From Desulfuromonadaceae bacterium (lineage in GTDB: Bacteria > Desulfobacterota > Desulfuromonadia > Geobacterales > Pseudopelobacteraceae): a stretch of 40,135 bases of DNA. Under the pieces are notes generated by a model. That model was not told the origin of the DNA, did not search any database, and was given only the letters and a program-made list of their open reading frames with translations. Position numbers and translations under genes: made by a program. Of this stretch, positions 1 to 6,929 are shown in pieces. The stretch spans positions 1 to 40,135 of the forward strand of contig JAQTZV010000037.1 in NCBI GenBank assembly GCA_028687585.1, read 5' to 3'. The first letter of the stretch is position 1; each line of letters begins with the position of its first letter.

Positions 1-40
1 CAACAGGAATGCGCGAAGCACGATTATTACATTCACCCAT
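1..40 (-). CDS. Transposase, first 13 codons only
   Basis: Reading leftwards, an ATG at 38-40 follows a strong AGGAGG ribosome-binding site with 7-bp spacing and opens MGECNNRASRIPV before the window ends. It is the start of the transposase of the insertion sequence. The identical start appears at 40095. Too short to assign a family from sequence. Confidence 0.5.
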   Translation of the reverse strand, partial: MGECNNRASRIPV

Positions 41-121
41 TTGGTGAACCTCCTGATCTATGATTGCAACACAATATCAGGAGGTTGGAACAAAATCAAA
101 GGGTCAACTGCTTTTTATAGG
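1..121 (-). mobile_element. End of an insertion sequence (partial copy, left edge)
   Basis: The outer end is TTTATAGG at 114-121, followed by ATTAT and then the interrupted activator gene. Positions 1-123 are the exact reverse complement of 40012-40134, so a second copy of the same end lies at the right edge. The end holds an inverted repeat (CCTCCTGAT at 49-57 with ATCAGGAGG at 77-85) just ahead of the transposase start. An end beginning with CC and a 5-bp AT-rich flank recall IS1380-family elements, but so little of the transposase is visible that the family is a guess. The rest of the element lies outside the window. Confidence 0.8.
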
Positions 122-970
122 ATTATCGTGCAACGAACGAGCGAATACTTCCTTGCCAACTCCTGTTTCGCCCTGAAGCAGTACGGTGATCGAACTGCCC
201 GCTGCTTGAGTAAGTAATTCAAACGCGGCAAGGAATGCCGGTGACTTGCCCACTATGTCCGAGGGCAACTTTTTCTCGCCTATGGCGGAACGTAACTGCA
301 CGACCTGAGTTTGGAGCCCTCTGAGTTGGTCGGCAATCGATTCTCGATTCATAAAATGCTTAAAATCGCATGCGTCTTCCCATTCTTCTACAGGTTTGCC
401 GATGACAAAGCAGTGTTTCGCGCCATTAGCAAAGCATTCAATCTCCTTATACAGGATTGACCGCCCCATAAAAGCAGACGTATAACCGCTTGCATAACCG
501 ATCAGATTCCAGCACACCCCTTCGGAAGACTCTCCGAAATGACGTAGATGCCCTTCGGCTTCCCAGGAATTTTCGCAGATGGACTCAATGTATGCTTTCC
601 CCGTTTTACGGTCTAATTCTAACTTGGTGATAGTGACCTTCATGAGTCCTTCCAATGTATAAAGTAGCGGACCAGCCATGAATGCTTCGTATTCGTTTGT
701 GACCTCCGGGCTAATATGTGTAAGCTCATAATCGCTCGCGCCGGAAGCAAAACCTAATCGCATAAACAGTCCCCGGGCACGTTCCATTCCAAGTGTTTCA
801 ATTAATTCGCGGCGCATATGTGAATGAGAATCTGCATGTACCAAGAGCATGCGGTGCTCGTGCAACCAAATTTGGCCGTTTTCTCGAGAAAAACGCAACT
901 TCGCGCGCAAATTTCCGATGACGGAATCTCCAGATATATTTTGCTTAATATTTTGTTTTATTTTTTTCAT
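122..970 (-). pseudogene. XylR/DmpR-type sigma-54 activator, truncated by IS insertion
   Basis: This is the N-terminal 283 residues of a sigma-54-dependent enhancer-binding protein. It has an aromatic-sensing XylR_N domain (about 25-125), a V4R domain (about 130-195 with conserved aromatic and Cys residues), a linker coiled segment (about 205-235) and the beginning of the AAA+ domain with Walker A GETGVGKE. The native frame stops at HDN, where the insertion sequence begins. Five foreign residues follow before a stop. Walker B, the GAFTGA loop and the helix-turn-helix are all missing, so it cannot activate transcription. Family members bind an aromatic effector through the N-terminal domain and then hydrolyse ATP to open sigma-54 promoters. 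It is divergent from bssDCAB and was presumably its activator. An intact XylR-type gene is about 560-600 aa. Confidence 0.88.
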
Positions 971-1194
971 TACGATACCCTTTTGGTAAACTTAAACCTT
1001 AATTTATGTATCAACAAGAGTGGAGCGGTGCGCCAATAAAAACTGTTCAACCTATATTTCTTCGCATGATATCACAGTATTAGCATTAAATGTTAAAAAA
1101 CCGTATTTGATACTTTTCTTGTAAAAACATCGCATCACAATTCGGTAACATTATTTCACTATCAACAATCGGCAGGACCGACATATAAAAAGTG

Positions 1195-1218
1195 CTAACT
1201 GATATCAATCGATATTAG
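1195..1218. promoter_or_regulatory. Interrupted inverted repeat, candidate upstream activator site
   Basis: CTAA-N3-ATATC-N4-GATAT-TAG forms a dyad about 380 bp upstream of the sigma-54 promoter. Enhancer-binding proteins of the XylR family use dyads of this general kind at a distance. The sequence does not match the XylR consensus as I know it, and the dyad could simply be AT-rich background. Confidence 0.2.
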
Positions 1219-1586
1219 CGCATAATGTTATCATTTTATAAAAGTTTGGCGACCCATCAGTCTTATTTATAAAATAATAAAATATTGGTTGTTTTGTAAC
1301 GGTTCATTCCTACTTACTCCCTGCCTAGCTACCCAAGCGCCTAATTCACTCGGCGCACCTAACAAACACTTACATAATTAGTATGTTGTACCGCGCTTAC
1401 TTATTGAGTTCTCGGTAATAACCAAAATATCCAAGAAACCACCCCGTCATGGCTTAAAAACACACATAAAATAAGATAGATACCTCAATAAGCTGAATAC
1501 ATGTTCTGCATTTTGTTGACATTTAACGCAGGAGAGTCGTGGTGCGAAGGCGGCAAAATCAGGTCTGCAATATTTAATAACAGTGT

Positions 1587-1603
1587 TTGGCATGTCTCAT
1601 GCA
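1587..1603 (+). promoter_or_regulatory. Sigma-54 (-24/-12) promoter for bss operon
   Basis: TTGGCATGTCTCATGCA has the GG and GC doublets separated by exactly 10 bases, and matches TTGGCA at -24 and TGCA at -12. It lies about 115 bp upstream of the bssD start. Its position downstream of a divergent sigma-54 activator gene supports the call. The expected transcript start is near 1615. Confidence 0.65.
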
Positions 1604-1719
1604 CAACTAAAGAAATCAAGAAGATGTTGGGCATGCAGTACGACATATGAGGAGAAAATACCTCAGAGTCTCTCGAATATAAATCACATTATTTGTCTGA
1701 TCGTTATGGGAATAACTAC

Positions 1720-2682
1720 ATGCGCACTCCACTTATCACCGAAATTCAAAGATTCAGCCTGCAGGATGGGCCGGGGATTAGAACCACTATTTTTTTCAAG
1801 GGCTGCCCTCTGCATTGCCCTTGGTGCCATAACCCTGAAAATTTGAATCCTGAAAATGAGTTCTATTTTTACGCCGGTAAGTGTACGGCATGTGGACGGT
1901 GCGCGAAAATATGTCCTTCAGGCGCCTTGAAGGCCATTTGTGTCCCAGACAAAAATGCAGTCCTTAATTTTGACAAAAGCAAATGCACCTTATGCATGAA
2001 GTGCGTGGATGTCTGCCTCTTCGGCGCGCGGGAAGTAGTTGGTAAATCACTGGATATTGATAGCATCGTGCGGGAAGCGGTTGCAGATAAAATGTTTTAT
2101 AAGCATAGCGGAGGTGGTGTCACCATTAGCGGAGGAGAGCCACTTCTCTTTCCAGATTTTACCCTTGAACTAGCACGCATCTTAAAAACAAAAGAGCAGG
2201 TCCATATAACAATTGAAACAAGTTGTTTTGCAAACTGGGACAAAATTGAACCACTTCTAGAGTTTGTTGACCTGTTTATAGTGGATATCAAATCAATGGA
2301 TCCTGAAAAAATCGAATATGTTGTAGGTGGTTCACATAAAAAAATTCTGTCAAACATTGAAAAGCTGATTAATTCCGGAGTGGCTGTACGAATCCACTTA
2401 CCCATCATACCGGGCTTTAACGATAGTGCCTCCGATACAAAATCGTACGTAGATTATTTAAGTCAATTTGCAGACAAACTGTCCGGAGTGGATGTGCTCC
2501 CCTTTCATTCCTATGCGACTGGTAAATACGCACAATTGAACCGAGAGTACCAATACAAAGGAATCAGTGATCTTCAAAGTCAAAAGATAATGCCACTGGT
2601 CAATGCGCTTAATAAAAAGGGTTTGCGCCAGGTTACCGTGGGTGGAATTGCCAAAACGGCATCTACCTCAAATATTGAATAA
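1720..2682 (+). CDS. bssD: Benzylsuccinate synthase activating enzyme (radical SAM)
   Basis: Glycyl-radical-enzyme activase that uses S-adenosylmethionine and a [4Fe-4S] cluster to make the glycyl radical on BssA. The radical SAM motif CxxxCxxC is at C29, C33 and C36. An inserted bacterial ferredoxin-like domain with two cysteine sets (C55, C58, C61, C65 and C89, C92, C95, C99) follows, as in other activases of this class. A SGGEP motif typical of these enzymes lies near residue 142. I chose ATG 1720 because the protein then opens with MRTPLITEIQRFSLQDGPG, the usual activase N-terminus. A TTG at 1693 would add nine residues but has no ribosome-binding site. First gene of the operon, 320 aa. 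Confidence 0.92.
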   Translation: MRTPLITEIQRFSLQDGPGIRTTIFFKGCPLHCPWCHNPENLNPENEFYFYAGKCTACGRCAKICPSGALKAICVPDKNAVLNFDKSKCTLCMKCVDVCLFGAREVVGKSLDIDSIVREAVADKMFYKHSGGGVTISGGEPLLFPDFTLELARILKTKEQVHITIETSCFANWDKIEPLLEFVDLFIVDIKSMDPEKIEYVVGGSHKKILSNIEKLINSGVAVRIHLPIIPGFNDSASDTKSYVDYLSQFADKLSGVDVLPFHSYATGKYAQLNREYQYKGISDLQSQKIMPLVNALNKKGLRQVTVGGIAKTASTSNIE

Positions 2683-2730
2683 AATGCAGAAAGGCATCGT
2701 AACGTACTCGGAAAAAATTTCATATTGGTA

Positions 2731-2820
2731 AATTAATTAAAAGGAGGTGGTACTAAATCACGGAAAAAGTGGAACGGTATATTATTCGTAGTAACTAAAA
2801 AATAATTTAATTAAAGGAGA
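2731..2820 (+). repeat. Duplicated ribosome-binding segment upstream of bssC
   Basis: AATTAATTAAAAGGAGG (2731-2747) is echoed by AATTTAATTAAAGGAG (2804-2819) about 72 bp downstream. Only the second is followed by a usable start codon at good spacing, that of bssC. The first copy is either a vestige of a duplication or a ribosome standby site. Confidence 0.35.
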
Positions 2821-2827
2821 AAACAAA

Positions 2828-3004
2828 ATGTCAACATGTAATGACTGCACTTATTTTTTCCCGGTTCCGGAAAACGCCGGAGATTTTGAACCAGGCAAAG
2901 GTGATTGTGTCTCAGAAAAAGAAGACGCAAAAGGGAAGTATTGGCTGTCCCGTCCGACGACAAATGCTTCTATCTCATGCCCGACGTACAACAAGTCAAA
3001 ATAA
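2828..3004 (+). CDS. bssC: Benzylsuccinate synthase gamma subunit
   Basis: A 58-residue protein that begins MSTCNDCTYFF and carries four cysteines (C4, C7, C27, C50), with a CxxC pair at the N-terminus. Small accessory subunits of benzylsuccinate synthase bind a [4Fe-4S] cluster through such cysteines and pack against the large subunit. The gene sits directly between the activase and bssA, 21 bp upstream of bssA, as in known bssDCAB operons. A good AAGGAG site precedes the ATG. Size is close to the roughly 60 aa of known BssC proteins. Confidence 0.88.
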   Translation: MSTCNDCTYFFPVPENAGDFEPGKGDCVSEKEDAKGKYWLSRPTTNASISCPTYNKSK

Positions 3005-3025
3005 AAGTATTTTAGGAGGTTAGCG

Positions 3026-5614
3026 ATGGCTACAGTTGCCGAATCTGTTAATTATAAAGGAAAAGTTATTAATTTCCCATTGGCCAATCAACAAGAAAAT
3101 GAAGTAGCTGACGATATGTTGCATGAAAACCTTGCCAGGCCAACTACAGAGAGAACGAAAAGGCTTAAAGCAAGGTGCCGATGGAAACATGCATCCGCCG
3201 GCGAATTCATCGACTCTGAGGTTAGAGCCGGCATTGAAAGGATGCGTTTTATCACCGAAGCGCATAAGGCAAGTGAAGGACAACCGGAGGTCATCAGAAG
3301 GGCCCTGGGATTGGCAAATATCCTCAACAAAAGCACTCTGGTTCTCCAGCAGGATGAGTTTATCATTGGCTATCATGCGGAAGACCCGGAGATGTTTCCT
3401 CTCTATCCGGAACTTTCCTATATGGCGGTTCAAGACTACCTCATGAGCGATTATTCCCCGCAACCCAAGGAAGAGGCTGAGGCGATTAACCAGTACTGGA
3501 AGCGTTTCAGTATGCAGTCGAAAGGTGAAGGCTATTTTTCCAAGGAAGACCTCACGAGAATGTACCAGGTGAGTACCATGGAGGCCCCGGGATTCGCCAC
3601 GGGGTATAACAGTATTACCCCTCCTTACGAGACTATCTTGCAAGACGGGTTGCTGAAACGCATTGAAATGGCAAAGGCCAAGATAGAGCATGCTCAGAAG
3701 GAGATGGAAAAAATCCCCTGGAATGCAACAGAAGGCCTGGAATGGATATCCAAGATTGATGTCTGGAAAGCGATGATTATCGCCGACGAAGCGGTTATCA
3801 ATTGGGCACAGCGACATGCCCGGCTCGCTAAAATCATAGCCGAAAGTTTTGAGACGGATCCGGCAAGAAGAGAAGAGTTGCTGGAAATCGCCGACATAAG
3901 TCATCGTGTTCCGGCAGAGCCATGCAAAGGCTTGAAAGATGCTTTTCAGGCGAAATGGTATACCTATCTTCTCTGCCACGCCATAGATCGTTATGCCAGC
4001 GGCTACGCTCACAAAGAGGATGAACTGCTGGAACCATATTACAACATAAGTGTAGAGCAAAAAACCTTTCAGCCCATGACTTACACGGATGTGGTCGAAA
4101 TGGTCGAGATGGAACGCCTTAAAATTTCCGAACATGGCGCAGGGAAATCCCGAGCTTATCGCGAAATTTTCCCAGGTTCAAACGACCTGTTCATCCTGAC
4201 CGTGGGCGGCACCAAACCTGGCTATGTAGATGCCTGCAGCGATATGACCGATGCCATTCTGGAAGGGGCGAGGAACATCCGCACGACGGAACCGTCCATC
4301 GTGTTCAGATGGCACCCGAGCGGTCGGGTTAAAACCAAGCAACATGTGTTCGAGTGCATCCGTGACGGCCTTGGATACCCATCGATCAAGCATGACATTA
4401 TCGGTACTGAGCAGATGAAGTATTACAGCCAATTCAGCAAGAACAAGAACGGCGTAACCGATGATGAGGCTCATTACTGGGCATTGGTATTGTGTATGTC
4501 GCCAGGCGTGTGCGGCAGACGCAAGACTCAAAAAACCAGATCCGAAGGCGGCGGTTCGATTTTCCCGGCCAAGATGATGGAAATCGTTCTCGCTGATGGT
4601 TTTGACTGGTCATATTCGGCCATGCAACTCGGTCCGCACACGGGCGAACCTACGGAGTTCAAGACATTTGAACAGCTGTGGGAAGCCTTCAGAACCCAGT
4701 ATGCATATGCCGTGAGCACTGTTATTCGCGCCAAGGACGTATGTCGTTATTTTGAGGGGAAATACCTACAAATGCCTTTTGTCTCCAGTATTGACGATGG
4801 AGCAATGGAACTGGGAAGAGATGCCGTGGAATTGTCCGAGCAGCCCAATGGCTGGCATAACCCCATTACCACTATTGTTGCGGCAAATTCAATGGTTGCC
4901 ATCAAAAAACTCATCTATGACGAGAAGAAGTACACCATGCAGCAACTTGTCACCGCACTCCGGGCAAATTGGGAAGGGCATGAAGCAATGCGTCTGGACT
5001 TCCAAAATGCGCCCAAATGGGGAAATGACGATGATTATGCAGACAGCATCATCAAGGATTTCTACGAAGATATCATTGGCGGTGAAATGGCAAAGATCAC
5101 AAACTACTCTGGTGGGCCCGTGAAACCAGTAGGTCAGGCTGTCGGTCTATATATGGAAATTGGATCGCGGACCGGTCCCACGCCAGATGGCCGTTTCGGA
5201 GGCGATGCCGGTGACGACGGCGGAATTTCTCCCTACATGGGAACAGACAAGAAAGGGCCGACTGCCGTATTGCGATCCGTGGCCAAAGTGCAGAAAAACC
5301 AAAAGGCAAACCTGTTGAACCAAAGGCTTTCCGTGCCGATCATGAGAAGTATCCATGGATTTAGTATTTGGAAATCTTATATGGACGCGTGGGAGCAGCT
5401 TAATATTGATCATGTTCAGTTTAACGTGGTGAGTACCGCAGAGATGAAAGCAGCCCAGCAAGAACCTGAGAAGCATCAGGATCTGATCGTCAGGGTTTCC
5501 GGATTCAGCGCCCGGTTCGTGGATATTCCGACCTATGGACAGAACACCATAATTGCGAGAAACGAGCAAGCTTTTGGGGCCAATGATCTTGAGTACCTGA
5601 ATACCCAATTATAA
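3026..5614 (+). CDS. bssA: Benzylsuccinate synthase alpha subunit, glycyl radical enzyme
   Basis: Catalytic subunit that adds the methyl group of toluene to fumarate, giving (R)-benzylsuccinate, the first step of anaerobic toluene degradation in the cytoplasm. The 862-aa length is right for BssA. The active-site thiyl cysteine is probably C490 in CMSPG, which fits the CxxP pattern of glycyl radical enzymes and lies 336 residues before the glycine, the same spacing as Cys493/Gly829 in Thauera BssA. The glycyl radical site is G826 within RVSGFSARF near the C-terminus. An AGGAGG site lies 7 bp before the ATG. A homologous alkyl- or arylsuccinate synthase is possible, but the small subunits and gene order favour toluene. 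Confidence 0.94.
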   Translation: MATVAESVNYKGKVINFPLANQQENEVADDMLHENLARPTTERTKRLKARCRWKHASAGEFIDSEVRAGIERMRFITEAHKASEGQPEVIRRALGLANILNKSTLVLQQDEFIIGYHAEDPEMFPLYPELSYMAVQDYLMSDYSPQPKEEAEAINQYWKRFSMQSKGEGYFSKEDLTRMYQVSTMEAPGFATGYNSITPPYETILQDGLLKRIEMAKAKIEHAQKEMEKIPWNATEGLEWISKIDVWKAMIIADEAVINWAQRHARLAKIIAESFETDPARREELLEIADISHRVPAEPCKGLKDAFQAKWYTYLLCHAIDRYASGYAHKEDELLEPYYNISVEQKTFQPMTYTDVVEMVEMERLKISEHGAGKSRAYREIFPGSNDLFILTVGGTKPGYVDACSDMTDAILEGARNIRTTEPSIVFRWHPSGRVKTKQHVFECIRDGLGYPSIKHDIIGTEQMKYYSQFSKNKNGVTDDEAHYWALVLCMSPGVCGRRKTQKTRSEGGGSIFPAKMMEIVLADGFDWSYSAMQLGPHTGEPTEFKTFEQLWEAFRTQYAYAVSTVIRAKDVCRYFEGKYLQMPFVSSIDDGAMELGRDAVELSEQPNGWHNPITTIVAANSMVAIKKLIYDEKKYTMQQLVTALRANWEGHEAMRLDFQNAPKWGNDDDYADSIIKDFYEDIIGGEMAKITNYSGGPVKPVGQAVGLYMEIGSRTGPTPDGRFGGDAGDDGGISPYMGTDKKGPTAVLRSVAKVQKNQKANLLNQRLSVPIMRSIHGFSIWKSYMDAWEQLNIDHVQFNVVSTAEMKAAQQEPEKHQDLIVRVSGFSARFVDIPTYGQNTIIARNEQAFGANDLEYLNTQL

Positions 5615-5678
5615 CAATCTAACACGGGGGAGGCATTGATGGAAGATGCCTTCCCTAACTCTAACGCAGGAGGCAACA

Positions 5679-5906
5679 GTGGAAGAAAAAATCCCCGCAA
5701 ATATCATGCATGACGAAATAGGAACAAAGAAACCGTGCAGCAGCTGTAAGTGGCAAATAGCCGATCCCACCAATCCTCTAAGAGGCCAATGTACTGTTAA
5801 CAGGAATGCAATGGGCGGTGTGTGGAAAAGATGGATAGGCAATGTGTCTGACATGACCTGTGGCAAGCACGAAGAAGGAAAGCTCAGCTTCAGAGAGCAT
5901 GTCTGA
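5679..5906 (+). CDS. bssB: Benzylsuccinate synthase beta subunit
   Basis: Small cysteine-containing subunit of about 75 aa with a CSSC pair, then single cysteines in GQCTV and MTCGK, giving four likely ligands for a [4Fe-4S] cluster. The sequence PLRGQC and the final FREHV are consistent with BssB. BssB is thought to restrain access to the BssA active site. I prefer GTG 5679 because AGGAGG sits five bases upstream. An in-frame ATG at 5646 would add 11 residues with poor spacing to a ribosome-binding site. Lies 64 bp after bssA. Confidence 0.82.
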   Translation: MEEKIPANIMHDEIGTKKPCSSCKWQIADPTNPLRGQCTVNRNAMGGVWKRWIGNVSDMTCGKHEEGKLSFREHV

Positions 5907-5970
5907 TACGGCTTGTCCGCTCAATAATTTAAATGCATCATTTCTCAGGTCGTTGAACGTGAAGTCCATG

Positions 5971-6010
5971 ATGGGGGATTTGTACAGGAATAACAAAACA
6001 AATCCCCCAT
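5971..6010 (+). promoter_or_regulatory. Long hairpin between bssB and bssE
   Basis: ATGGGGGATTTGT (5971-5983) pairs perfectly with ACAAATCCCCCAT (5998-6010) around a 14-base loop. No U-tract follows, so it is not a standard intrinsic terminator on the plus strand. It may stabilise the bssDCAB 3' end, act as a processing site or attenuate bssEF. Confidence 0.6.
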
Positions 6011-6045
6011 TCCACTTTGAAATCATCAATGAGGTATAAATCAAT

Positions 6046-6927
6046 ATGTCAAAGAATAGAAGAGCAAACCTGTCAGTACCCCAGGAAGATCCTTACTTCT
6101 ATATTAGCAAGGATCTGGCCGATATATTTGAACACATCCATGCTTTGTCAAAGAAAAAACCGGTAAATGTTCTTATTTCCGGAAGGCAGGGGTGCGGTAA
6201 ATCATCGTTGGTACGGCAGTATGCTGCAATTTATCAACAACCGCTCTCAACGTTTCAGGTCGGGATTCTTTCCGAACCTGGCCAACTTTTTGGCGAATAT
6301 GCTTTGGAAGGTGGAGAAACCAAATATAAGCAGTTTTTATTTCCGGAAGCAATACAGACGCCCAACAGTGTCATTCATCTGGAAGAAATCAACAGGCCGG
6401 AACACCCGAAAGCATTGAATATGCTTTTCTCCCTTTTGTCAGACAGTCGCGAGGTATGGTTGGAAGAACTGGGGCAATTAAATGTGGCGGAAGGTGTTGT
6501 GTTCTTTGCCACGTTAAACGAGGGTGAAGATTTCATAGGTACTGAGCTCCTTGATGTTGCTCTGAGAGATCGTTTCTATTTTCTGCTGATGGACTACTTA
6601 CCCAATGTGGTTGAAAAAGAAGTCTTGATAAAGAAGACCGGCATCAGCGCCGAGCAAGCAGATGACGTTATGGCTGCCCTCAACTTTTTGAGAGGCCACG
6701 GAGACCTTGGAATAGACGTATCGACAAGAACCGCTCTCATGATCGGAGACATGATTGCTGTGGGGGCAAGTCTACGTCAGGCGCTGTCTGTCAGCCTCCA
6801 GACCAGCCAGGAGACTCTCGAATCAGTCCTTGTCGGTCTGCACTTCAACAAGGGGTATACCGAGAACGTCAGCGCCGAATATGTCCTCTTTGACAACAAT
6901 TTCATACAAAGTACAAAGAGAGCATAA
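6046..6927 (+). CDS. bssE: MoxR-type AAA+ ATPase of the bss operon
   Basis: A 293-aa AAA+ ATPase of the MoxR/NorQ group. Walker A GRQGCGKS is at 46-53 and Walker B VIHLEEIN at 109-116. MoxR-type ATPases act with a von Willebrand A partner to remodel or load metals into target enzymes. In bss operons the BssE protein is proposed to be a chaperone or assembly factor for the synthase. The partner, bssF, starts only 2 bp downstream. The gene follows bssB after a hairpin-containing 139-bp spacer. ATG 6046 gives a start with a weak GAGG site ten bases upstream. Confidence 0.85.
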   Translation: MSKNRRANLSVPQEDPYFYISKDLADIFEHIHALSKKKPVNVLISGRQGCGKSSLVRQYAAIYQQPLSTFQVGILSEPGQLFGEYALEGGETKYKQFLFPEAIQTPNSVIHLEEINRPEHPKALNMLFSLLSDSREVWLEELGQLNVAEGVVFFATLNEGEDFIGTELLDVALRDRFYFLLMDYLPNVVEKEVLIKKTGISAEQADDVMAALNFLRGHGDLGIDVSTRTALMIGDMIAVGASLRQALSVSLQTSQETLESVLVGLHFNKGYTENVSAEYVLFDNNFIQSTKRA

Positions 6928-6929
6928 CG

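Larger units (their letters stand above)
971..1719. other. Regulatory intergenic region between activator and bss operon
   Basis: About 750 bp without a convincing gene. It is AT-rich, particularly between 1080 and 1300. It contains the sigma-54 promoter at 1587-1603 and an interrupted inverted repeat at 1195-1218. Short reading frames here have no ribosome-binding site or recognisable product. The length is unusual for a simple promoter and fits a sigma-54 control region with remote activator sites and room for DNA bending. Confidence 0.6.

Noticed and set aside
49..85. Inverted repeat CCTCCTGAT/ATCAGGAGG as a terminator
   Set aside because: It lies in the leader of the IS transposase and one arm includes the ribosome-binding site. 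It more likely limits transposase translation or shields against outside transcription; no U-tract.
1583..1846. Frame overlapping the sigma-54 promoter and bssD
   Set aside because: Runs out of frame into bssD and contains the promoter itself; no ribosome-binding site.
3020..4135. Long open frame antisense to bssA
   Set aside because: It is the shadow of the bssA coding strand, with no ribosome-binding site, and the bssA match is unambiguous.
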